Shown: positions 52,473-59,610 of the stretch, piece after piece
How positions within the stretch are numbered: position 1 is the stretch's first letter
Layout: each line of letters begins with the position of its first letter
DNA from: Mayfieldus sp038040285
Lineage (GTDB): Bacteria; Actinomycetota; Thermoleophilia; Solirubrobacterales; 70-9
Direction: 5' to 3'
DNA: 64,000 nt
Assembly: GCA_038040285.1 (NCBI GenBank)
Contig: JBBPIN010000002.1
Location: 1-64,000, forward strand
Notes under the pieces: generated by a model
Seen by the model: only the letters and a program-made list of their open reading frames with translations
Told to the model about the DNA's origin: nothing
Databases searched by the model: none
Translations under genes and position numbers: made by a program

Positions 52473-53738
52473 ATGGCCACCACGGTGAAGAGCGTCGCCG
52501 CGAGCTGTGCCGCCGCCAAGCAGGCGTCGCGTCAGCTAGCCGTCGCTTCCACGAAGGCCAAGAACGCGGCGCTGCGGCGCACGGCCGAGCTGCTTGCCGA
52601 ACGCAGCGCCGACGTGCTGGAGGCCAATGCCGCCGACCTCGCCGACGAGCGCGCCGCCGGGCTCAATAGCGCCCTTCGCGACCGACTCACCCTCGATCAG
52701 GGGCGCGTGAGCGCGATGGCCGAAGGGGTCGCGGAGATCGTCGCGCTGCCCGACCCGGTTGGCGAGGAGATCGAGGCGCGCACGATCGCCAGCGGCATCG
52801 AGTTACGCCGAGTCCGCGTGCCGCTCGGTGTCGTCGCGGTCGTCTATGAGGCGCGGCCCAACGTGACCATTGACTGCGCGGCGCTGACGATCAAGAGCGG
52901 CAATGCGATTGTGCTGCGCGGCTCCAGCTACGCCGAGCGGTCCAACGGCGCCCTGGCTGCGATCGTCCGTGAGGCGCTGGCCGATACCGGCCTGCCCGAG
53001 GACGCGGTCGTCCTGCTGCCGGCCGGCGACCACGACGGCTTGGCCGAGCTGGCGATCCAGGACGAGCTGGTCGATTTGCTGATCCCGCGCGGCGGCGAAG
53101 GGCTGAAGGCGGCCCTGAAGGAGGTCGCGACGGTGCCGGTGATCTACGCGGCGGCCGGCAACTGTCACGTTTACGTCCATGACGACGCCGATCTGGAGAT
53201 GGCGCGCCGGGTCGCCTACGACGCCAAGGTCGACCGGCCGGGGGTCTGCAACTCGGCCGAGACGCTGCTCGTCAATGCGATCATTGCGCCGGCTTTTCTG
53301 CCCGCAATCCTCGGCGATCTGCACGACGCCGGAGTCGAGCTGGTCGGCGACGAGCGGGTGCGCGAGAACGCGGGCGACGCGAAGGTTGACGCGGCCACGG
53401 CCGAGGACTGGGACACCGAGTACCTGGACATGAAGATGGCGGTTGGGGTCGTCGATTCCGAGCAGGAGGCGATCGACCACATAAACCGCCACGGCACCGG
53501 CCATTCGGAGGCGATCGTCACATCCAGCGACCAGGCGGCCGAGGAGTTCACGACCGGGGTCGACGCAGCCGCCGTCTACGTAAACGCCTCGACCCGCTTC
53601 ACCGACGGCTTCGAGTACGGGATGGGGGCCGAGATCGGCAACTCGACCCAGAAGCTTCATGCGCGCGGGCCGGTTGGCCTGCGCGAGTTGACCACCTACA
53701 AGTACGTCGCCCGCGGGGACGGGCAGACGAGGGGGTAG
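52473..53738 (+). CDS. proA: Gamma-glutamyl phosphate reductase
   Basis: 421 residues from ATG 52473. Aldehyde-dehydrogenase fold with the catalytic Cys in RPGVCNSAETLLV (about residue 260), VYEARPNVTIDCAALTIKSGNA and NASTRFTDGFEYGMGAEIG. It reduces gamma-glutamyl phosphate to the semialdehyde using NADPH. Follows proB by 49 bp. Confidence 0.97.
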   Translation: MATTVKSVAASCAAAKQASRQLAVASTKAKNAALRRTAELLAERSADVLEANAADLADERAAGLNSALRDRLTLDQGRVSAMAEGVAEIVALPDPVGEEIEARTIASGIELRRVRVPLGVVAVVYEARPNVTIDCAALTIKSGNAIVLRGSSYAERSNGALAAIVREALADTGLPEDAVVLLPAGDHDGLAELAIQDELVDLLIPRGGEGLKAALKEVATVPVIYAAAGNCHVYVHDDADLEMARRVAYDAKVDRPGVCNSAETLLVNAIIAPAFLPAILGDLHDAGVELVGDERVRENAGDAKVDAATAEDWDTEYLDMKMAVGVVDSEQEAIDHINRHGTGHSEAIVTSSDQAAEEFTTGVDAAAVYVNASTRFTDGFEYGMGAEIGNSTQKLHARGPVGLRELTTYKYVARGDGQTRG

Positions 53739-53760
53739 AGGTCCGGTCGCTGCGGTCGGC

Positions 53761-54342
53761 ATTCTCGGATCGGCTTTCAACCCGCCGCATCTTGGGCACC
53801 TGGCTCTTGCGCAGGAGGCGCTCTGGCAGCTCGACCTCGATCGGGTGCTGTTCGTCCCCACCGGGCAGGCTCCCCACAAGCGGATCATCGACGATCCCGG
53901 CGCCGAGCTGCGGTTGGCGATGACCCGCTTGGCGGCGACCGACGACGAGCGCTTCGTCGTCTCGACCCTGGAGATCGAGCGCGACGGACCGTCCTACACC
54001 TATGAGACCTTGGAGCAGCTCTCTCAACAGGGGGATGAGGGCCTGGTGTTCGTGATGGGGGCGGACGCGGCGGTCGGGTTGGAGAGCTGGCGCAACCCCG
54101 AGCGGGTCGTGGAGCTGGCGCGGCTGGCGATCGCCCGCCGCGCCGGGATATCGGAGGCCGACGTGGCAGCGGTCCTCCGCAGCCTCGGGGCCAACGGGCG
54201 CTGCGAGATGCTCGAGATGCCCGAGTTCGGGATCTCGTCCTCGGCGGCGCGCGAGCGCGCCAAGGCCGGACGGCCGTTGCGGTACGTGGTCCCCCAGCCG
54301 GTGGCCCGATTCATCGAGGAGAAGGGGATCTACTCACGCTGA
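53761..54342 (+). CDS. nadD: Nicotinate-nucleotide adenylyltransferase, non-standard start
   Basis: About 193 residues. The essential N-terminal motif GSAFNPPHLGHLALAQEA is present, but between the upstream in-frame stop (53689-53691) and this motif there is no ATG, GTG, TTG or CTG; the nearest plausible start is ATT 53761, and GTG 53845 would delete the active site. Other motifs are VLFVPTGQAPHK, VFVMGADAAVGLESW and the C-terminal ISSSAARERAKAG. It makes deamido-NAD from nicotinate mononucleotide. Its stop overlaps the rsfS ATG (TGATG). Confidence 0.88.
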   Translation: MLGSAFNPPHLGHLALAQEALWQLDLDRVLFVPTGQAPHKRIIDDPGAELRLAMTRLAATDDERFVVSTLEIERDGPSYTYETLEQLSQQGDEGLVFVMGADAAVGLESWRNPERVVELARLAIARRAGISEADVAAVLRSLGANGRCEMLEMPEFGISSSAARERAKAGRPLRYVVPQPVARFIEEKGIYSR

Positions 54343-54725
54343 TGGATCCCGAGGCGCTGGCCCGCAGGCTGGCCGAGCTGGCCGACTCCAAGGGGGCGAC
54401 GGAGATCGTCGCGCTCGACATGCGCGCACTGGTCTCCTATACCGACTTCCTGGTCATCTGCACGGGCCGCAACGAGCGCCAGGCCGCTGCGATCGCCGAC
54501 GAGGCGCGCTTGCGCCTGAAGCGCGACGAGGAGCTAATGCCGCGCCAGGTGGAGGGGGGACCGGCGGCTGGTTGGGCGGTGCTGGACTATCTGGACTGCG
54601 TGTTGCACGTGTTCACGCCCGAGCCACGGGACCGCTACCGGCTCGAGCTGCTGTGGGGGGACGCCCCGCGGCTCGAGCTGGGTCTCGCCGGCGAGGCGCT
54701 GGAGCCTCGCGCCGCGCGTGCCTGA
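54342..54725 (+). CDS. rsfS: Ribosomal silencing factor RsfS
   Basis: 127 residues, ATG 54342 overlapping the nadD stop by one base. Conserved RsfS features: DSKGATEIVALDMR, YTDFLVICTGRNERQAAAIADE, EGGPAAGWAVLDYLDCVLHVFTPEPRDRYRLELLWGDAP. It binds L14 and blocks subunit joining in starvation. nadD-rsfS is a very common pair. Confidence 0.95.
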   Translation: MDPEALARRLAELADSKGATEIVALDMRALVSYTDFLVICTGRNERQAAAIADEARLRLKRDEELMPRQVEGGPAAGWAVLDYLDCVLHVFTPEPRDRYRLELLWGDAPRLELGLAGEALEPRAARA

Positions 54726-54784
54726 TTCACGCCTGGGGCCGGCTCAGCCGAACAGGTGTTCGACCTCGCGTCGGATGTGACGAA

Positions 54785-55501
54785 ATGGCGTCCGACCACG
54801 CCCCTAGCTTGCCGCCCATGGGTAGCTTCCGGAGGGCTTTCCTCGGCTACCGGCGCGCGGAGGTTGATGCGGCCGTCAGCTCCCGTGATGCGCGCGTCGG
54901 GGAGCTCGAGCGCGAGATGCTCGCCCTCTCGGGGATGTTGCTGGGGCGCGAGCGCGAGATGGAGAGTCTCCGTGATGCGCTTCGGGAGGCCAACGCTCGC
55001 CACGACCGCAGCCTCAACGCCCTGCAGACGGTGGCGATGCGTGTCGAGGAGATCCACGCCCAGGCCCGGGGCCAGGCGACGAGGATTCGCATGAAGGCGC
55101 TGGCCGACGCGGTCGAGATCAGCCGCAAGGTGGGGGAGATCGCGGAGCGAATCGCGATCGAGCAGCAGCCGTCCAACGGCACCGATCCGACCGCCGAGGA
55201 ACGGGGCTCCGCACGATCGGCGCCCGAGCTGTTCGAGGGGATCGTCGAAGTGGAGATCGGTCCCCTCGGCGACTTCTCGCAGCTGGTTGGGTTCGAGGAC
55301 GCGGCGGCGAACATCGGCGCGACGTCGGAGATCTCGGTGCGCAAGTTCTCCGAGGGCCGGGCGACGCTGTCGATGCGGCTCAACGAGCCGGTCGAGCTGC
55401 TGCGCGAGCTGGAGCAACGGTCGCCAATGGACTTCCGGGTTCGCAGGACGGACCAGGACCGCGTCGTCCTCGATCTCGACGACGAAGCCGAAGCCGCTTA
55501 G
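54785..55501 (+). CDS. DivIVA-like coiled-coil protein
   Basis: 238 residues from ATG 54785 (ATG 54818 is possible). Near the N terminus FRRAFLGYRRAEVDAAV matches the DivIVA membrane-targeting motif (F-x-GY-x-x-x-EVD). A coiled coil of about 100 residues follows, then a compact C-terminal domain (ELFEGIVEVEIGPLGDFSQLVGFEDA ... RATLSMRLNEPVELLREL) that I do not recognise. DivIVA relatives mark curved membranes and recruit wall or division factors; the C-terminal domain suggests a specialised member. Confidence 0.6.
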   Translation: MASDHAPSLPPMGSFRRAFLGYRRAEVDAAVSSRDARVGELEREMLALSGMLLGREREMESLRDALREANARHDRSLNALQTVAMRVEEIHAQARGQATRIRMKALADAVEISRKVGEIAERIAIEQQPSNGTDPTAEERGSARSAPELFEGIVEVEIGPLGDFSQLVGFEDAAANIGATSEISVRKFSEGRATLSMRLNEPVELLRELEQRSPMDFRVRRTDQDRVVLDLDDEAEAA

Positions 55502-55576
55502 AGCGATTGGCTTCGGCGCCGGGCGGGTCGTGGCAGACTTGCGCCCGTCCCACTCGCCTGCAAGGAGGTAGATGCC

Positions 55577-55981
55577 ATGTCCGGCTACACGAAGGTCAAC
55601 CTGAAGGACGACGTAAAGGACTCGGCTGAGGACTTCGGCCTCGCTCCGAACATCGAGGCTCGCTTCGCAACGGGCAACCTCGGACTGGAGAAGTCGGGGA
55701 TGAGCTATCAGCGCCTGGCACCCGGTTTCCGCGTGCCGTTTGGCCATCGGCAGAAGGAGCAGGAGGAGTTCTACGTCGTGATCAGCGGCGGCGGGAGGGC
55801 GAAAATCGAGGACAATGTCATCGAGGTCAAGCAGTGGGACGTGATCCGCGTGCCGCCCGAGATGATGCGCGGCTTCGAGGCGGGACCCGACGGTGCCGAG
55901 TTGCTCGCGGTCGGTGCGCCCAACACCGGTCCCAACGCGGCCACCGACGGCGAGATGACGCCGGGCTGGTGGAGCGACTGA
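55577..55981 (+). CDS. Cupin-domain protein
   Basis: 134 residues; a strong AGGAGGT (55564-55570) precedes ATG 55577 by 6 nt. Single cupin barrel with PFGHRQKEQEEFYVVISGGGRAKIEDN (metal-type His and Glu) and a second motif weak in His (VIRVPPEMMRGFEAGPDGAELLAVG). Might bind a metal or a small ligand; substrate not predictable. Stands alone before tRNA-Ala. Confidence 0.7.
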   Translation: MSGYTKVNLKDDVKDSAEDFGLAPNIEARFATGNLGLEKSGMSYQRLAPGFRVPFGHRQKEQEEFYVVISGGGRAKIEDNVIEVKQWDVIRVPPEMMRGFEAGPDGAELLAVGAPNTGPNAATDGEMTPGWWSD

Positions 55982-56018
55982 GCGCCAGCGGGAACGGGCC
56001 TTAGAATTCTGTCCCTCT

Positions 56019-56094
<76 letters not shown>

Positions 56095-56215
56095 CCAAAC
56101 GACGCGCCGTCGGGGGCTCGTCCACGGTGGGCGCCCACCAGTTCCGCACCGAGGGACAACCCTCAAACCCAACTCGGCGGCTCAACAAATCCTCCCGCCT
56201 GCCGATCAATCAACG

Positions 56216-56920
56216 GTGAACGCCAACGATTACGTCCTCGCGCAGGGCTTGCGCGACACGCGCGGCACCTTCGAGACCTGGCAGCGGGGGCGCTGGTCGG
56301 TGCTCGGAGGTTGGGCGGCGCTGAGCCTGGCGATCGCCTGCACGTTGCTCGGCGCAACCTGGGTTGTCGCCAACCTCGCGACACCGGACATCTCGCGGAT
56401 CACGCTCGCGGGCGTCACCCACCCTGTCGACCTCTCCGACTACCTGCACATCCTCCTGCGCAACGGGGCGGTCCTCGCCTTCCACGCCACCGCCTGTGTC
56501 GCCGGGTTCATCGCCGGTGCCTCGATGCCGATCGCGGCTCAGACGCGCACCGGCTTCTCGCGTTGGGTCCACGTGAAGGCGGGAGAGTTCGCGATCGCCT
56601 TCGTGATCGGCGTGACCTTCTTCTCACTCTCTATCCAGGCGCTGACGCTTGGCTTTCAGGCCTCGACCCTCGCCTACCACCTCCACATCAGCAACGGCCA
56701 GCTGATCCTCAGCGTCCTGCCCCAGGCGCTGATCGAGCTGACCGCCCTCTTCCTGCCGCTCGCCGCGTGGATCCTCGCCAGTCGCAAGGGCGAGTGGAAC
56801 CAACTGCTCGCCGCCACTTTCGCCACCGTCGCGATCGCGGTACCGATGCTGCTCGTCGCGGCGCTGATCGAGCTATTCCTCTGGCCCCAGATCCTGATCT
56901 CGATCTCTCCGGCCGTCTGA
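56216..56920 (+). CDS. SpoIIM-family (stage II sporulation protein M-like) membrane protein
   Basis: 234 residues from GTG 56216, with about five membrane helices. The pattern of a soluble N-terminal helix followed by a first membrane segment, then ILLRNGAVLAFHATACVAGFI and the HLHISNGQLILSVLPQALIELTALFLPLAAW segment (GHG/E-like core) is that of the SpoIIM/DUF95 family. In non-sporulating bacteria its role is unknown. Confidence 0.65.
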   Translation: MNANDYVLAQGLRDTRGTFETWQRGRWSVLGGWAALSLAIACTLLGATWVVANLATPDISRITLAGVTHPVDLSDYLHILLRNGAVLAFHATACVAGFIAGASMPIAAQTRTGFSRWVHVKAGEFAIAFVIGVTFFSLSIQALTLGFQASTLAYHLHISNGQLILSVLPQALIELTALFLPLAAWILASRKGEWNQLLAATFATVAIAVPMLLVAALIELFLWPQILISISPAV

Positions 56921-56947
56921 CCCAGCGCCGCATCTAGACTCGCGCCC

Positions 56948-57076
56948 ATGTCGGGGTACTCCGGGACGCCGGTCCATGTCAAGTTGTTGCCGGCCGCCGG
57001 CAAGCCCAGCGCGACTGACGGCAGGTCATCGCCGGGTCGCAGAGCATCGATCAGCTCGATCTGCGCGACGCGCTGA
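56948..57076 (+). pseudogene. N-terminal fragment of a DUF3052-type gene
   Basis: ATG 56948 gives MSGYSGTPVHVKL, which matches the conserved start of DUF3052 proteins (MSGYSGTP-x-x-x-KLG). After about 14 residues the similarity ends and the frame stops at 57076. The matching C-terminal part of the same family appears at 58008-58187, so the gene seems to be split. Confidence 0.55.
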
Positions 57077-57077
57077 T

Positions 57078-57780
57078 TTAGCTCCCGCCCCCGCTCTTGC
57101 CGAGGGAAGGGTTCGGCCCGTTGGGAATCGCGTTATGTGTTCGCTGCCGCTTGGGGCGAGTCGCGATCCGGGAGCGCAGGAACATCAGCAGCGCGAACAG
57201 GAAGAGGGATGAGCCGATCATCTCCCCGACTCTCCATGATCGTGAAGACGAAGTGGAGGTTGATCGCGCCGTGAAGGGGCAAGACCGTGCCGTCAACCGC
57301 TTCATGCTGGGGCGCGAACAGGCTCTGCAAGATCTCGAACGTCTGCGCGCCCACCCATGCAGCGGCGCCCGCGATCCAGAGCTTGACGGCGATTGCATTA
57401 GCGGACAGCGCTCGCAGCACGCGCAGCCAGAGGACGGCGGCGACCGCGACGACCGGGAGATATGGAATCTGCCAATGCATATGAAGCGCGCCCCCGACTC
57501 GCTCGTGGATCATGATCCCCTCGTCGATTCCCATGAAGGTGAAGAACGCGGCGATGAACCACAGGGCGCGCCGCTCTGTCCTCCCAGCTTCCCGTTTGGG
57601 TAACCGCCAGAGCGAGCAGTGCCGCCGCGAAGAGTAGACCGGCGGAGAAGACGGCGGGCACCGTGCGCTCTCCGTCGAGGTTGAACTTACCCAAATGCGC
57701 CGGCGTGAAGAACTCGAGCGCCCCCATGACTCCAAGCCAGACGATCACCAGCGCGTCGAGCTGTGCGAGGCGTCGAGGCG
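57078..57780 (-). pseudogene. Multi-span membrane protein broken by two frameshifts
   Basis: Read on the minus strand, sense runs through three frames: LDALVIVWLGVMGALEFFTPAHLG ... FAAALLALAVTQTG (to about 57590), then RALWFIAAFFTFMGIDEGIMIHERVG ... AWVGAQTFEILQSLF ... HFVFTIMES (to about 57235), then GEMIGSSLFLFALLMFLRSRIATRPKRQRTH, ending at TAA 57078-57080. Five or so membrane helices in a consistent order show one former gene with two frameshifts. Function unknown. It lies inside the split DUF3052 gene. Confidence 0.65.
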
Positions 57781-58007
57781 GAAAGTGCTCGATACATCTT
57801 GCCAGGAGGTCGAGCGCCCGATTGAGAAGGTCGTGGCGCGGGAGGTGGGTGATGCCACAGAATGGTGCAGAGCGACCGGGTACGAGCGTTGCGCCGCCCC
57901 CACTGGTCGACTGGACGCCGTGGCAAGGCGCACCTGCCCCGGAGGGGTGTGGGGGATACCTCTTGGGGGCACGTGAACTTCAGACCGTGACAGGCAGGGT
58001 CAGCGGG

Positions 58008-58187
58008 GGCAGGGTGCTTCACTGGTCACGATGGGCATCCAGCGACATGGCCGGCGACGTGAGCGAGGACGTCGTCCGCGACCTCGCCCTAGATCGCGGC
58101 ATGGTCGACACCAAGGTCTGCGCGATCGACGAGACATGGTCGGGCCTGCGGCTCACGCGGCGGCGAACGAACAAGAAGTCGTCATAA
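58008..58187 (+). pseudogene. C-terminal fragment of the split DUF3052-type gene
   Basis: In frame, VLHWSRWASSDMAGDVSEDVVRD-LALDRGMVDTKVCAIDETWSGLRLTRRR matches the end of DUF3052 proteins (tail motif KVCA-V/I-DETWSGL). It lacks the N-terminal half, which lies 0.95 kb upstream at 56948. Region 57781-58007 between carries no recognisable coding sense. Confidence 0.6.
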
Positions 58188-58216
58188 CCGCATAACCGGT
58201 AAAAGTGGGCCGTTAG

Positions 58217-58245
58217 TTGACACTTACGTAAGGAACTGCTTAACT
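58217..58245 (+). promoter_or_regulatory. Promoter with palindromic operator for a leaderless arsR-type gene
   Basis: TTGACA (58217-58222), 17-bp spacer, TTAACT (58240-58245). Transcription would begin about at 58252, the A of the ATG, giving a leaderless mRNA. The spacer contains the perfect palindrome CTTACGTAAG (58223-58232), well placed for autorepression. Confidence 0.6.
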
Positions 58246-58251
58246 ATTGGA

Positions 58252-58620
58252 ATGGACTCCGCCGTTCGCGCCATCGCCGAGCCCCACCGCCGGGAGATCC
58301 TGCGGCTGGTCCGCGATCGCGAGCTGAGCGCCGGCGAGATTGCCTCCCGCTTCGACGTCACCCGTCCCGCCGTATCGCAGCATCTCACGGTCCTGCGCGA
58401 CGCCGGCCTGCTCAACGAGAGGCGCGAGGGAACGCGCCGCCTCTATCGCGCCCGGCCGGAGGGTATGACCGAGCTGCGGGAATTCCTGAACGGCTTCTGG
58501 TCCGACCGGCTCAAGCGCCTGAAGCTGGCCGCCGAGCTGGAGCAGCAGCGACGAAAATCCCCCAAGCGAAGGAGTGAGAAAGGTGCCAAGCGCAGAAACC
58601 GCCGCGATCGTCGAACGTGA
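58252..58620 (+). CDS. ArsR-family winged-helix regulator
   Basis: 122 residues, ATG 58252. Winged HTH: AIAEPHRREILRLVRDRELSAGEIASRFDVTRPAVSQHLTVLRDAGLLNERREGTRRLYRARPEG. No Cys cluster, so not a thiolate metal sensor; it belongs with the ArsR regulators that are coupled to SRPBCC/AHSA1 genes. The basic tail (RRKSPKRRSEKGAKRRNRRDRR) overlaps the next gene by 38 nt. Likely represses itself and the following genes through CTTACGTAAG. Confidence 0.85.
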   Translation: MDSAVRAIAEPHRREILRLVRDRELSAGEIASRFDVTRPAVSQHLTVLRDAGLLNERREGTRRLYRARPEGMTELREFLNGFWSDRLKRLKLAAELEQQRRKSPKRRSEKGAKRRNRRDRRT

Positions 58621-59059
58621 GGTTCGCATCGAGGCGAGCCCGGAAACGATCTACGAGTTCCTCGTCGACCCCGGCCGGATGATCCAGTGGATGGGCCGTC
58701 ATGCCGAGCTGGACCCACGTCCCGGCGGCACCTTCCGGGTCGACATCAACGGCCGCCACATCGCCCGCGGCGAGTACGTCGAGCTCGACCCGCCGCACCG
58801 CGTCGTCTTCACCTGGGGCTGGGAGGAGGAAGACAGCGGCGTCCGGCCCGGTACCAGCACCGTCGAGGTGACCCTCACCGTCGACGGCGACGCAACGCGT
58901 GTTCGACTTGCCCACCGCGATCTCCCCGAGGAGTCGCGCGATTCCCACGCCCACGGCTGGGAGCACTACCTGGAGCGCTTGACGACCGCGGGCAGCGGCG
59001 GCGACCCCGGCGAGGACCCATGGGGAACGTCGGAGGGCGCCGAGGCAGGCAATTCCTGA
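58583..59059 (+). CDS. SRPBCC (AHSA1-like) domain protein
   Basis: 158 residues from GTG 58583, preferred because AAGGAG (58569-58574) lies 8 nt upstream; GTG 58574 is also in frame. Helix-grip fold of the AHSA1/START group: VEREVRIEASPETIYEFLVDPGRMIQWMG, GGTFRVDINGRHIARGEYVELDPPHRVVFTWGW, THRVRLAHRDLP-like region and a Trp-containing C-terminal helix. Probably binds a hydrophobic ligand. ArsR-AHSA1 pairs are common and usually co-regulated. Confidence 0.85.
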   Translation: MPSAETAAIVEREVRIEASPETIYEFLVDPGRMIQWMGRHAELDPRPGGTFRVDINGRHIARGEYVELDPPHRVVFTWGWEEEDSGVRPGTSTVEVTLTVDGDATRVRLAHRDLPEESRDSHAHGWEHYLERLTTAGSGGDPGEDPWGTSEGAEAGNS

Positions 59060-59079
59060 AACCTACGAAAGGAGACCTG

Positions 59080-59432
59080 ATGGGAAACCCAACAGTGCAT
59101 TTCGAAGTCGCCGGAAAGGACAAGGAACCGCTGAACTCGTTCTTCACCGACCTCTTCAATTGGAAGACGAGCGACGTCCCCGGCGACATGCCGTACACGA
59201 TGATCGAGGCCGAGGACGGCGGAATTGCCGGGGGCATCGGCGCAAGCCCCGACGGCTATCCGGGTCACGTGACCTTCTACGTCCAAGTCGACGACCTGGA
59301 GGCGACCTCTCGAAGGTCGAGTCGCTGGGCGGCAGTCGCCTGATGGGGCCGATCGACATACCGAACGGCCAGATCGCGCACTTCGGCACTCCCGAGGGAC
59401 ACGTGATCGGCCTCACGGCGAGCGCTACCTAG
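59080..59432 (+). pseudogene. VOC-family protein with a frameshift
   Basis: ATG 59080 follows AAAGGAG (59068-59074). The first part is a VOC domain (NPTVHFEVAGKDKEPLNSFFTDLFNWK ... GHVTFYVQVDDLEA). Near 59310 the sense moves to another frame, which continues LSKVESLGGSRLMGPIDIPNGQIAHFGTPEGHVIGLTAS to a stop at 59432; the original frame stops at 59343. Total length would be about 117 residues, normal for the family. Either a recent one-base indel or an assembly error. Third gene of the ArsR-SRPBCC cluster. Confidence 0.75.
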
Positions 59433-59450
59433 CGCGAACCGGTGAGTCAG

Positions 59451-59479
59451 GCGGCGGCGCGCGCCTCGCGCGCCGCCGC
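59451..59479 (+). terminator. 13-bp GC hairpin before leuS
   Basis: GCGGCGGCGCGCG (59451-59463), loop CCT, CGCGCGCCGCCGC (59467-59479), a perfect stem without T-run, 19 bp after the end of the VOC gene. Probable terminator of the ArsR cluster. The remaining 59480-59610 holds no other feature I can see. Confidence 0.5.
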
Positions 59480-59610
59480 TCGGGGGGCGTCAAGAGCGGT
59501 TCGCTGCCCCGACCCATGCGCCGGCGACAGCGCCAGATCGCGCCGGAGAAGCCGAGGTACGCGGGAGCTGGACCGACGACTCGGCCCAGGCGCCCGCAAT
59601 AATCGCCCCC

